From: Litoribacillus peritrichatus
GTDB taxonomy: Bacteria > Pseudomonadota > Gammaproteobacteria > Pseudomonadales > Litoribrevibacteraceae
DNA: 64,000 bases
Reading direction: 5' to 3'
NCBI RefSeq assembly: GCF_039537985.1
Contig: NZ_BAABBN010000007.1
Coordinates: 558,001-622,000 of the forward strand
In this document: positions 52,890 through 61,920 of the stretch, piece by piece
How positions within the stretch are numbered: the stretch's first letter is position 1
Layout of the letters: each line of letters opens with the position of its first letter
Position numbers and translations under genes: made by a program
Notes under the pieces: generated by a model
Told to the model about the DNA's origin: nothing
The model's database searches: none
The model's input: the letters and a program-made list of their open reading frames with translations, nothing else

Positions 52890-54668
52890 TTATGGGTTGA
52901 TTTGTTGGCTTTTTTTCAGGGTGGCTTTTCTCTCACTGAAATGTTCCACGCAGTGTCCCAGTGCCCGGCACAGTACTTTAAAATACTTGTAATCCTCCTC
53001 GGTGAAGTCATCGCCTCTCGCGCCCGAGTCGGCATAAATGATAACCACCGGTTTGCCCTTGGCGAAAATGGACTGAACAAAGAAGTAGTGAGCTTGAGAT
53101 GCACTGGTTAATGTACTGGGAATGGAAGTCCGTAATTTTGTCAGATTGGATTTATTAATCCAGGCACCTAAAGGCTTTTGAGACAGCTTTTGGAAAATAC
53201 TGGGGCGCTTCAGATCAATGACCAGATCGGCCAGTTTTGGGCTGTCCATCATTCCGGCGGTGTAATAAGCAACGAGCTTATGGCCGGAGGCACTGATTAA
53301 TGACGCAGAGCTGCGTTCAAGGCCCAGGCCGTACTTGATGCACTGTACAGCGGCGTTCATGAGTTCATGGATGTCCTGGAAGCGTTCTGGATGTTTTAAC
53401 ATGTTGTTGGTCAGTTCGCTGAACATTTGCATGTTGCGTTTGTCTTTCAGCTTGACGGTTGGAACATCTCTGTCCAGTGCCGGGTTGTGCTTCTCAGATC
53501 GAGGTCTGGCTTCTTTCGGCACAAAGTCCACGTCGCCTTGCTGTGATGTTTTGCTGCGTAGGTCCTCAATGCCGGAAGAACTTGATCTGGCCTTTGATGT
53601 CGTTGCCTGAGAAGATGTTGTTTTGTTGTTGGCTTTCCTCTTCTTGGATGAATCGGGGATGTCATCGCCGGCCCAGCTGGGTTTGCTGATCCTTGAAATG
53701 TCTGAAGGAATTTGCAGTAAATGTTTGGCTGGCAGCAATATATAAGGAATAGGGTGCTCAGCCGACACTTGAATGGCGGTGTCCCGAATACGCTGATACG
53801 CGGTTTGATGATCGATGCCCATGTATGTACCGTAAATGGACAGGGCGCGATCAAAGTTTCTTCCGTGCCAGTTTTTATAACTTTCCATTGCAAGGAAATT
53901 GCCGAGAAAGGTTGGAAACGCCAGAGAATTCATCATCAGCTTTAAATTGCGATCTAAACTCGGCGGTATTTCAGACTTTTGCGGGCAAGCTTGGCTGAGC
54001 TGCACTAATTGTCGGCTGGTGGGGCGTAATCCTTCCAGCATGCTGGCCTGAGTGAAGGTGGGTAAACGCCACATGGTGCCCAAGTGCTGACTGATATCGA
54101 GGACAGTACACCCCAATATTTGTCGTTGCGCTTTTTCCATCGGCATACGTTCTTCAAACGTAAGATACTGAGCAATGCGCATTTCATGAGGTGCGGTAGA
54201 CCACATTAACCAGTAGCCGGTGCCTGCAAAGAGGGTAGACCAGTACAGCAGTTCTCTTGGCAGGATTGGTTTGGATTCTGCCATGTGGTCCACCTGAGCG
54301 GCAGCATGCAGGCTGTTACAGATGGATTGAAGGTATTCCCGGTGGGCGATGTTTCTTGGGTTTAATTTTAATGTCGGAAGTTTCTTCATGATGGTGCGGA
54401 CTTTGTCCATGCCCAGCATGCTGATCGCCAGATCCGGAGAGTGTATTTCCGTGTCCGGGTTATTGCATTGTTGGTTGGCAAATTTAATCAAATACAAACA
54501 AGCGACAGGGTCCCGGTGAATGAGTGCGGCTAATTTACTGAAGGGCAGGTCTGTTTGCTTCAGTGCGGTGATCAGTTGCGCGCTGGTATTTGGCAATAAG
54601 GGCAGAGCTTGATCTTTAATCAGATGTGCCCAGCCTTCCGCTGTATTGGGACGTTTATTTGTTTCCAT
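52890..54668 (-). CDS. HDOD domain protein with C-terminal GAF-like domain
   Basis: The 592-residue cytoplasmic protein begins with an HDOD domain (about 20-215: PFSKLAALIHRDPVACLYLIKFANQ, ISMLGMDKVRTIM, LLYWSTLFAGTGYWLMWS). The residues 330-400 are a Ser/Lys-rich linker (KKRKANNKTTSSQATTSK). The C-terminal part (about 415-580) reads as a GAF-like domain (FQDIHELMNAAVQCIKYGLGLERSSASL, KPVVIIYADSG). HDOD proteins regulate signalling and motility in many Proteobacteria. It is divergent from motAB, 295 bp away. No HD phosphohydrolase motif is intact. Confidence 0.78.
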   Translation of the reverse strand: METNKRPNTAEGWAHLIKDQALPLLPNTSAQLITALKQTDLPFSKLAALIHRDPVACLYLIKFANQQCNNPDTEIHSPDLAISMLGMDKVRTIMKKLPTLKLNPRNIAHREYLQSICNSLHAAAQVDHMAESKPILPRELLYWSTLFAGTGYWLMWSTAPHEMRIAQYLTFEERMPMEKAQRQILGCTVLDISQHLGTMWRLPTFTQASMLEGLRPTSRQLVQLSQACPQKSEIPPSLDRNLKLMMNSLAFPTFLGNFLAMESYKNWHGRNFDRALSIYGTYMGIDHQTAYQRIRDTAIQVSAEHPIPYILLPAKHLLQIPSDISRISKPSWAGDDIPDSSKKRKANNKTTSSQATTSKARSSSSGIEDLRSKTSQQGDVDFVPKEARPRSEKHNPALDRDVPTVKLKDKRNMQMFSELTNNMLKHPERFQDIHELMNAAVQCIKYGLGLERSSASLISASGHKLVAYYTAGMMDSPKLADLVIDLKRPSIFQKLSQKPLGAWINKSNLTKLRTSIPSTLTSASQAHYFFVQSIFAKGKPVVIIYADSGARGDDFTEEDYKYFKVLCRALGHCVEHFSERKATLKKSQQINP

Positions 54669-54910
54669 TGAGTCGCTTTATCTGGTTAGAGTTTATTACT
54701 ATCGGCCTAATGGCTTGAATCTTTGGTACTAAATTGGCTTATCCAACAGAATAAAATGCTTTGATTTACAATGATAGTACAGTCGTGTTCTATAGTGACT
54801 TATAAAATTTATCTAATATTCAGTGACGGATGGTCGATATTTAAGAAGAATAAAAAATTTCGTGAAGATATTCAGAGCCTTCTTAGTTTGCATCTTGTCT
54901 ATCGGTAGGA

Positions 54911-54947
54911 AGCAGTGTGATGCAGCACTGCTCGTACAAAATTTGTA
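54911..54947. promoter_or_regulatory. Two palindromes in the motA leader
   Basis: AGCAGTG-N8-CACTGCT (54911-54932) and TACAAA-N1-TTTGTA (54935-54947) stand in the last 55 bp before the motA ATG, just before the ribosome site GGGAG (54954-54958). They could fold in the message or bind a regulator. Confidence 0.4.
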
Positions 54948-54963
54948 TGTTTTGGGAGATTGA

Positions 54964-55815
54964 ATGCTCATTCTTTTAGGTTGGATCATTGTATTGGGGT
55001 CGGTTGGCGGCGGTTTTATCCTGGCGGGTGGTGAGCTTTATGCGCTGTGGCATCCTCATGAACTGTTGATTATCGGCGGTGGTGCTGCAGGGGCTTTTGT
55101 GGTTGCCAACACCGGCTATACCGCGAGGGCAGCGGTAATGTGGTTTGGTCGTCTTATGTTGCCGAGTAGAGTGAACCAAAACTACTATATGGATGTCCTG
55201 AGCCTGTTATTTGATTTGTTTGCTAAAAGTCGCCGGGAAGGAATGATGGCCATTGAAGCCGACTATGAAGAACCGAACAGCAGTTCTGTGTTTTCAAAGT
55301 ACCCGTCGGTGTTAATTAACCAGCAAATGACGGTTTTTATTTGTGATTATCTGAGGCTGGTGACGTCCGGGAATATGGCTTCTCATGAACTGGACAACCT
55401 GATGGACATTGAGATGGATACGATGCGTCATGAACGGGAAGCGCCGGCGATCGGCCTGGCTAGGGTGGCAGATGCATTGCCTGGCTTCGGTATTGTGGCG
55501 GCGGTGATGGGAATTGTCCTCAGTATGGCGTCCATTGCTGAGCCGCCAGAGGTTTTGGGGGGTAAGGTTGCGGCGGCCTTGGTGGGCACATTTACCGGTA
55601 TTTTATTGGCCTACGGTATTATTGGCCCGGCCAGTAACGCGATTCAAAATCGCATTGATCAGGAAATGGACGTTTATCAGTGCATTAAGGCGTGTGTTGT
55701 CGCTTCACAAAACGGAATGCCTCCACAGCTGGCGGTGGAGTTTGGTCGTAAAACGATACCAACGCATTATCGACCAACGTTTGCGCAACTGGATCAGCGC
55801 GTTCGTAACCGATGA
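54964..55815 (+). CDS. motA: Flagellar motor stator protein MotA
   Basis: MotA forms with MotB the proton-driven stator in the inner membrane. The 283-residue protein has four membrane spans and the MotA strings GGELYALWHPHELLIIGGGA, RREGMMAIEADYEEP, MDTMRHEREAPA (stator charge region) and GFGIVAAVMGIVLSM and GTFTGILLAYGIIGPA. This is the long, enterobacterial-type MotA rather than sodium PomA. It stands with motB between the HDOD and rsgA genes, the same place as motAB in Pseudomonas; no other flagellar gene is in the window. Confidence 0.93.
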   Translation: MLILLGWIIVLGSVGGGFILAGGELYALWHPHELLIIGGGAAGAFVVANTGYTARAAVMWFGRLMLPSRVNQNYYMDVLSLLFDLFAKSRREGMMAIEADYEEPNSSSVFSKYPSVLINQQMTVFICDYLRLVTSGNMASHELDNLMDIEMDTMRHEREAPAIGLARVADALPGFGIVAAVMGIVLSMASIAEPPEVLGGKVAAALVGTFTGILLAYGIIGPASNAIQNRIDQEMDVYQCIKACVVASQNGMPPQLAVEFGRKTIPTHYRPTFAQLDQRVRNR

Positions 55816-55889
55816 CCCCAGAGAGTATTGTTCAGGCGCGTTTGGCGCGGCATCACTCACCCAATTTATTTATGTGTTCAGGATAGTCC

Positions 55890-56936
55890 GTGGAAGAATT
55901 TCAACCCATCATTGTCAAAAAAGTCATCAAGAAGCATGACCACCACGGTGGTTCATGGAAGGTGGCTTTTGCGGATTTTGCTGTGGCCATGATGGCGTTT
56001 TTCTTTTTGATGTGGATTCTGAACAGTACCAACGAGACGCAAAAGAAAGCAATTGAAGGCTATTTCAAAGATCCGGCTGGTGTTAGTCAGAGCGGTGGCA
56101 GTCGGTATGTAATTGATTTGGGAGGAAGCCCCCAGGCACTGGATGCCAATAATGAAACACGAGACTATGACAGTGATTATGTTGACCCGGAAGGGGTGTT
56201 GAGTGCCGCAGCCATTGAGTCAGCGGCGGATAAGATTGAACGCGAACGTTTGAAAGATTTGATGGCCGAACTGGAGCAACGAATTGAAGAAAGTGAAGCC
56301 ATGCGGCCGTTCAAAAATCAGCTGCTATTGGATATTACCAAAGAAGGTTTGAGAATTCAGATCATCGATCAAAGCAAGCGACCCATGTTTGATCCGGGCG
56401 GTGCTCAGCTCAAGTATTATACTCGGGACATTTTATTGGAGCTGGGCAGCTTTTTGTCCGGCGTTCCAAACAGCATCAAACTCACAGGGCATACCGATGC
56501 GGCCAAATACGCCGACGACGATGACTTTGGAAACTGGGAGTTGTCGGCTGATCGAGCCAATGCTGCGCGCAGAACGTTAGTGGAAGGGGGGATGTCGTTG
56601 GAGAAAGTAGCGGAAGTGGTTGGTCTGGCGGATCGGGCGCTGTTCGATGAGAAGCGACCATTAGATCCGGTAAACCGGCGTATTGCCTTGATTGTATTAA
56701 ATAAACGCTCGGCCGCAGAGATCCAACGAAATGCCGCTGGTGGTCAGGAAGAGAAAACAGAGGATGCCCCGCCGGTGCGTCCGAGATCGCAGCCCTTTAC
56801 TAAGAAAGAGCTGAGAGAGAACACTCAGCGGTTATCGGATGACTTGAAAGGCATAGAGGCGGATAACCTGCCCGCGCCAAACCAGTATCGTGAGGCCGAA
56901 GATAACCAGGAAATCTGGAACTTGGACGACTTCTGA
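55890..56936 (+). CDS. motB: Flagellar motor stator protein MotB
   Basis: MotB anchors the stator to peptidoglycan. The 348-residue protein has one N-terminal span with the proton-carrying Asp in AFADFAVAMMAFFFLMWIL, a plug-linker, and an OmpA-like domain with LTGHTDAAKY and NWELSADRANAARRTL. The C-terminal tail (about 270-348) is long and charged. The start is GTG at 55890 with AGGA seven bases before it. It follows motA by 74 bp. Confidence 0.93.
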   Translation: MEEFQPIIVKKVIKKHDHHGGSWKVAFADFAVAMMAFFFLMWILNSTNETQKKAIEGYFKDPAGVSQSGGSRYVIDLGGSPQALDANNETRDYDSDYVDPEGVLSAAAIESAADKIERERLKDLMAELEQRIEESEAMRPFKNQLLLDITKEGLRIQIIDQSKRPMFDPGGAQLKYYTRDILLELGSFLSGVPNSIKLTGHTDAAKYADDDDFGNWELSADRANAARRTLVEGGMSLEKVAEVVGLADRALFDEKRPLDPVNRRIALIVLNKRSAAEIQRNAAGGQEEKTEDAPPVRPRSQPFTKKELRENTQRLSDDLKGIEADNLPAPNQYREAEDNQEIWNLDDF

Positions 56937-56950
56937 TTGGGGCGGGTGAA

Positions 56951-57988
56951 CTAGAAACTGCTCTCTTCCAGTGAGTCAATGATTCGCCATAAACTGTTAA
57001 AACGCTCGTCGCTGATGTGTCCTTCTTCGTGGGCACCACGAATTGCACAGCCAGGCTCGGACTGGTGATTACAGTTTCGGAATTTACAATTACCAATGTA
57101 AGGGTGCAGTTCTTTAAATCCTTCAAGAATGGCTTCTTTGGTGAGGTTCGTCAGAGACAGTTCCCGAATTCCAGGGGAGTCGATCAGGTCTCCGCCGGTT
57201 GGAAAATGATAAATTCGGGCGGTGGTCGTGGTGTGCTTGCCCTTGCGGGTGCTTTCGGACAGCTGGCCGGTCAGAATGTCTGATCCGGGCAGTAGGGTGT
57301 TGATAAGTGAGGACTTACCTACGCCGGACTGCCCTAGAAACGCGCTTGTTTTGGATTTTAAGGCTTGATGTAACTCATTCATACCTGCATCGGAGTGAGT
57401 TGACGCAGTGATCACGTCATAACCTAGTCCGGTATAAAGTGTATGCAATTCATTTAATCGTGATTTATAAGGACTGTCTTCCAGTAAGTCCGCTTTGTTG
57501 ATGACCAGTGTCGGCGTGATGCCCCAATGCTCCGCAGCGATGAAGTATCGATCCACCAACCCTTGAAACGGTTCGGGCTCTGGCGCGATGACCACCATAA
57601 TCTGGTCAATGTTGGCGGCGATTAACTTCATCTCACCGCGAAAACCAGGGCGGGACAGTTGATTGTTACGGTCATTGACAGCGACGATAACGCCCGTATC
57701 GTCCGTATTTTCACGCCAAACGACGATGTCTCCGGTAACAATGTCGCCGAGGTTGCTGCGTTTGTGGCAGCGAATAATTCTGTGTTCGTCCGGTGTATAG
57801 GGGTGGGGTTCTACATCAACCTGTACGCCAAAGTGCGATACAATCCGACCTTGTTGCTCTGGGCCAAGGTCTCCTTCAGAGAGCGCTTGCTCGGCTTTTT
57901 GATCTCGTTGTTCGGCGCGTTTGGAACGCTCGTCTTGCACTTTTTTAATCCGCCAAGCCTGTTGACGGGTAAGTTTGCGTTTGGCCAT
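56951..57988 (-). CDS. rsgA: Small ribosomal subunit biogenesis GTPase RsgA
   Basis: RsgA is a circularly permuted GTPase that checks 30S assembly. The 345-residue protein has an OB domain (HFGVQVDVEP region), the permuted G motifs VINKADL (G4), GQSGVGKSSLINTLLPG (G1) and DSPGIREL (G3), and the zinc site CKFRNCNHQSEPGC. The first 30 residues are basic (KRKLTRQQAWRIKKVQDE). It is convergent with motB with 14 bp between stops and divergent from orn. Confidence 0.95.
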   Translation of the reverse strand: MAKRKLTRQQAWRIKKVQDERSKRAEQRDQKAEQALSEGDLGPEQQGRIVSHFGVQVDVEPHPYTPDEHRIIRCHKRSNLGDIVTGDIVVWRENTDDTGVIVAVNDRNNQLSRPGFRGEMKLIAANIDQIMVVIAPEPEPFQGLVDRYFIAAEHWGITPTLVINKADLLEDSPYKSRLNELHTLYTGLGYDVITASTHSDAGMNELHQALKSKTSAFLGQSGVGKSSLINTLLPGSDILTGQLSESTRKGKHTTTTARIYHFPTGGDLIDSPGIRELSLTNLTKEAILEGFKELHPYIGNCKFRNCNHQSEPGCAIRGAHEEGHISDERFNSLWRIIDSLEESSF

Positions 57989-58177
57989 GAATCCGTATTT
58001 AACCTTACTGGTTTTCTGCTTTGAACAGAAAAAGATGGACGTATATATCAGAGGTATATATCAATTGTGCCCAGCATTGCGATCTGCCTATGAAAAGTCA
58101 AATGAATTTGGTGCTCGTTTATCTGGAGACTACTTGCTAGAATTGATGGATATATTGATTTTATGGGTAATGTAGGA

Positions 58178-58723
58178 ATGGCAGAGCAGAGTAATTTAGT
58201 TTGGATCGACATGGAAATGACAGGCCTGAATCCAGAGACGGATTGTGTCCTGGAAATTGCGACCATTGTTACCGATTCTGATTTGAACGTTATTTCTGAA
58301 GGTCCTGTGATTGCTGTTCATCAACCCGATGAAGTTCTTGATGCAATGGATGATTGGTGTACCAAAACCCATGGCGACAGTGGTCTGACGGCTCGTGTGA
58401 AAGCCAGTACGGTTTCTGTCGAAGAAGCCGAGCAACAAACGCTTGAGTTTTTGGCCCAGCACGTAGCCAAAGGGTCTTCGCCGTTGTGTGGAAACAGTGT
58501 GGGTCAGGACCGTCGCTTTATGGATCGCTACATGCCGGCGCTGGATGATTACCTGCACTATCGCATCATTGATGTAAGCACGCTTAAAGAGTTGGCGAAA
58601 CGTTGGAATGCGAAGGCGTTAAACGGTTTTACTAAAGCGGGCACCCATAAAGCACTGGATGACATTCGTGAGTCTATTGCTGAGTTGAAGCACTACCGGG
58701 CCACTTTCCTGAAGATCGATTAA
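58178..58723 (+). CDS. orn: Oligoribonuclease Orn
   Basis: Orn degrades very short RNA, including pGpG from c-di-GMP breakdown. The 181-residue protein is a DEDDh exonuclease: WIDMEMTGLNPETD (first Asp and Glu), NSVGQDRRFMDRYMP (Asp), and HKALDDIRESI (His and Asp). I start at the ATG at 58178 to match the usual N-terminus (NLVWIDMEM); an in-frame ATG at 58163 adds five residues. Given several c-di-GMP proteins in the window, Orn is a fitting neighbour, but the position is conserved in any case. Confidence 0.95.
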   Translation: MAEQSNLVWIDMEMTGLNPETDCVLEIATIVTDSDLNVISEGPVIAVHQPDEVLDAMDDWCTKTHGDSGLTARVKASTVSVEEAEQQTLEFLAQHVAKGSSPLCGNSVGQDRRFMDRYMPALDDYLHYRIIDVSTLKELAKRWNAKALNGFTKAGTHKALDDIRESIAELKHYRATFLKID

Positions 58724-58766
58724 GGTCTTCGTTTTCTGATTTTTGATTTCTGAGCAGTCTTGCGAG

Positions 58767-59840
58767 TTATGGCACTTGCGCAGCTTTGATCTGGCTGGCT
58801 TTACTTTGCTGTTGAGCAATGGCCCAGTCGATGTGTTCTTTGACCATTTCAGAGGCGGTATCGCGTTTATTCATTAAAGCATTTAGCGTTGCGTCACTTT
58901 GTGGCGCATTGCCTAGCGCAATAGCAATGTTTCTTTGCCATTTTTGGTAGCCAGCCCGGCGAATAGGCGAGCCTTCGGTGTTTTTAAGAAAAGCCTCTTC
59001 CGACCACTCGAACAGCGTCAATAAGTCGCTGTCATCTAACTGGTTTCTTGCTTTAAAGTCCTGTTCCTGGCTGGTTTGGGTGAATTTGTTCCAGGGGCAA
59101 ACGACTTGGCAGTCATCGCAACCATAGATTCGATTGCCCATGAGTGGCCGCAGGGCTTCATCAATGATGCCATCGTATTCAATGGTCAGGTATGAAATGC
59201 ATTTTCGGGCATCCAGTTTATGCGGGCCAATAAACGCATTGGTTGGGCACAGATCCAGACAAGCTGTGCAGCTGCCGCAGTGCATTTTCTCCAGGGGTGG
59301 GTCAACAGGTAAAGGGAGGTTGGTGAACAGCTCTCCGATGAAGAAATAGGAACCTGCTTTGGCATTGATGAGCATGGTGTTTTTGCCAATCCAGCCGAGG
59401 CCCGCGTTTTCGGCAAGTCCTCGTTCCAGCACCGGCGCGCTGTCTACGAATGCCCGGTATCCGTGTTCCTGACCCATGTCGGATATGATTTTGCCCAGTT
59501 GGGTGAGTCGCTTTCGGATCAGTTTGTGATAATCCCGGCCCAGAGCGTAGCGTGATATGTAGGCTTTTTCAGGGTTGTTGAGTACGTTTTCTGCCTGTGC
59601 CTGATCGTGCATATAGTCCATTCGGACGGAGATGATGCGTAAGGTGCCTTCTTGTAAATGCTCAGGGTGAGCCCGGAGTTCGAGGTTGTTGTTCATCCAC
59701 GCCATTTCACCGTTGAGTTTTTGCTCCAGCCAATCTTTCAGGTGGCCAAAATGCTTGGATACATCGGTGGAGGTGATGCGAACATCCTGAAAGCCCAGCT
59801 TTGCACCTTCTTGTTTGATCCGGTTGGCGAGTTGTTGCAT
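58767..59840 (-). CDS. queG: Epoxyqueuosine reductase QueG
   Basis: QueG reduces epoxyqueuosine to queuosine in tRNA, using cobalamin and two 4Fe-4S centres. The 357-residue protein has the 4Fe-4S motifs CGSCTACLDLCPTNAF and CDDCQVVCPWNKF, with a further Cys in ARKCISYLTIEY, and the cobalamin-domain strings SRYALGRDYHKLIRKRL and GLGWIGKNTMLI. A HEAT-like C-terminus closes it (YQKWQRNIAIALGNAP). It is convergent with orn. Between it and tsaE the usual nnr gene is missing. Confidence 0.95.
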   Translation of the reverse strand: MQQLANRIKQEGAKLGFQDVRITSTDVSKHFGHLKDWLEQKLNGEMAWMNNNLELRAHPEHLQEGTLRIISVRMDYMHDQAQAENVLNNPEKAYISRYALGRDYHKLIRKRLTQLGKIISDMGQEHGYRAFVDSAPVLERGLAENAGLGWIGKNTMLINAKAGSYFFIGELFTNLPLPVDPPLEKMHCGSCTACLDLCPTNAFIGPHKLDARKCISYLTIEYDGIIDEALRPLMGNRIYGCDDCQVVCPWNKFTQTSQEQDFKARNQLDDSDLLTLFEWSEEAFLKNTEGSPIRRAGYQKWQRNIAIALGNAPQSDATLNALMNKRDTASEMVKEHIDWAIAQQQSKASQIKAAQVP

Positions 59841-59963
59841 AGAAAAGAACGACGAAATAACAGTTAGCGACCATCTGGGCAGTGAAAAATCATCCCAGCT
59901 TGGGTAGACTGTTTATTTTGCCTGAACTGTATTCGGAACAGAAGTGCTAGGGATCAATTAATC

Positions 59964-60446
59964 ATGTTGTTTAGTCGATATCTTGAAAATGAAAAAGAGA
60001 CACTGCAGGTGGCTCGATCGTTGGCTCAGGCGCTCGAAGGCCGGGGTGTCGTATTTTTGCAAGGGCACTTAGGCGCAGGTAAGACCACGTTTTGTCGTGG
60101 CGTGTTGGAAACTTACGGTCATACGGGGGCAGTGAAAAGCCCGACATACACCTTAGTTGAACCTTATACACTGGATAATTTGAACGTTTACCATTTTGAT
60201 TTATATCGCCTGTCAGATCCTGAAGAACTGGAATACATGGGTATTCGGGACTACTTTGATGAAGGCAATCTGTGTCTGGTTGAGTGGCCTGAACAAGGCG
60301 AGGGCATCTTGCCTCAACCGGATTTGTATGTCCGCCTTCAGGCCGACGAAAGTGGTCGCTCAATGACCATCGAGTCGTTCTCTGAGTACGGACGGACAAC
60401 CTTGAATAAATTTGACCGGATTGTACATCGCAGTGTTGAGGGATAA
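59964..60446 (+). CDS. tsaE: tRNA threonylcarbamoyladenosine ATPase TsaE
   Basis: TsaE is the ATPase of the TsaBDE complex that makes t6A37 in tRNA. The 160-residue protein has Walker A GHLGAGKTTFCRGVL, the switch YTLVEPYTLDNLNVYHFDLYRL and CLVEWPEQG. The queG-tsaE gap of 123 bp holds no gene. It is followed by amiB five bases after its stop. Confidence 0.95.
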   Translation: MLFSRYLENEKETLQVARSLAQALEGRGVVFLQGHLGAGKTTFCRGVLETYGHTGAVKSPTYTLVEPYTLDNLNVYHFDLYRLSDPEELEYMGIRDYFDEGNLCLVEWPEQGEGILPQPDLYVRLQADESGRSMTIESFSEYGRTTLNKFDRIVHRSVEG

Positions 60447-60450
60447 TTTT

Positions 60451-61893
60451 TTGATCAGGAAGTCATGGCTGTCAGCGCTGATGTTTTTCTTTGGCTTATG
60501 TTCGCTGGAATTGGTTGCCGCTGAAAAAGTAAAAAGCCTTCGCGTCTGGAAAGCGCCCGAGTATACCCGTGTGGTTTTGGATTTAACCGGGGCGGTGGAA
60601 CATCAGGTTTTTATGCTCAAAAATCCGGATCGTTTAGTACTGGATTTAAGCAATACGGTGTCACCAAAATCGCTTTCTTCTCTTGATTTCTCAGGCAGCC
60701 CGGTGGCGGGCATTCGACACGCAAAGCGTCAGTCAAATGATGTGCGGTTTGTGCTGGACATGAAAGAACCGGTCAAACCTAAAAGCTTTTTGCTAAAGCC
60801 TAACGATCGGTATGGTGACCGGTTGGTGGTGGATATCTACCCGCTTAGTAAAGTGAACCGCACGAAAGAGAGCGTTCATGCTGCACGAACGATTGTTGCT
60901 TCCGGTAAACGCGATATTCTGGTCATGATCGATGCGGGCCATGGTGGTGAAGATCCGGGGGCAATTGGCCCAGGACGATTGCGAGAAAAAGACGTTGTTT
61001 TGTCCATTGCGAAAGAACTGCAAAAGCAACTGAATGCAACTAAGGGGTTCAAAGCGAAATTAACCCGAACCGGTGATTATTACATCAGCTTACGTGGCCG
61101 AACACGAATTGCCCGAAAGGAAAAAGCGGACTTGTTTGTTTCGATTCATGCCGATGCATTTCATAAAAAATCGGCCAGGGGGGCTTCGGTGTGGGCCTTG
61201 TCGGATCGAGGCGCAACCAGTGAAATGGGACGCTGGCTGGCCCAGAAAGAAAACGACGCCGATTTAATCGGGGGGGTGGGTAATGTATCCCTTGATGATA
61301 AGTCGGATGTCTTGAAGGAAGTGTTGTTGGATTTATCAATGACCAATAGCCTGAAATCCAGTTTGGATGTGGCCAGCATTGTGTTAGGGGAAATGGGCAA
61401 AGTGGCGCACCTTCATAAAAAACATGTGGAGCAGGCCGGTTTTGCGGTACTTAAATCACCGGACATACCCTCCATTCTGGTGGAAACCGGTTTTATTTCG
61501 AATCCCACCGAAGCCAAGAATCTTGGCAGCCTCAATTATCGCAAAAAAATGGCCGGGCAATTGACCAAAGGGGTGAAGCGGTTCTTTGAAGCTAAGCCGC
61601 CGGTAGGCACGTATCTGGCCTGGGTCAAAGCGGGTCGGCCGACGGTAGAGCGGGTTCAGGCCGACTCAACGCCTAGAAAAGCAGAGCAGGTTGTATCGGC
61701 CAGTACCACTGCAGCACGTTCTAAGGTGAATAAAAATTCGCTGACCAAGTACAAGGTAAAGCACGGCGACAGCCTGAGCCGTTTGGCTCGAAAATACAAT
61801 GTCAGTGTTAATGACTTAAAAAAAATCAACGGCTTGAAAAACAGTGTTATTCACGTAGGTCAATCCTTGAAAGTGCCTGTTAAATCTTCTTAG
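60451..61893 (+). CDS. amiB: N-acetylmuramoyl-L-alanine amidase AmiB with AMIN and LysM domains
   Basis: AmiB cleaves peptidoglycan at the septum in the periplasm. The 480-residue precursor has a signal peptide, an AMIN domain (about 30-135), an amidase_3 domain with IDAGHGGEDPGAIGPGRLRE, SIHADAFHK and ETGFISN, and a C-terminal LysM (YKVKHGDSLSRLARKYNV). I start at TTG 60451, eight bases after GAGGG; earlier GTG and TTG codons inside tsaE have no ribosome site. The TTG start and the coupling to tsaE are typical of this operon. Confidence 0.94.
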   Translation: MIRKSWLSALMFFFGLCSLELVAAEKVKSLRVWKAPEYTRVVLDLTGAVEHQVFMLKNPDRLVLDLSNTVSPKSLSSLDFSGSPVAGIRHAKRQSNDVRFVLDMKEPVKPKSFLLKPNDRYGDRLVVDIYPLSKVNRTKESVHAARTIVASGKRDILVMIDAGHGGEDPGAIGPGRLREKDVVLSIAKELQKQLNATKGFKAKLTRTGDYYISLRGRTRIARKEKADLFVSIHADAFHKKSARGASVWALSDRGATSEMGRWLAQKENDADLIGGVGNVSLDDKSDVLKEVLLDLSMTNSLKSSLDVASIVLGEMGKVAHLHKKHVEQAGFAVLKSPDIPSILVETGFISNPTEAKNLGSLNYRKKMAGQLTKGVKRFFEAKPPVGTYLAWVKAGRPTVERVQADSTPRKAEQVVSASTTAARSKVNKNSLTKYKVKHGDSLSRLARKYNVSVNDLKKINGLKNSVIHVGQSLKVPVKSS

Positions 61894-61920
61894 TTTTCGG
61901 AATCAACTAGCGTCTGCATC

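Noticed and set aside
54780..54900. Sigma-28 flagellar promoter before motA
   Set aside because: TAAAATTT-like strings occur, but no GCCGATAA-like -10 stands at the right distance.
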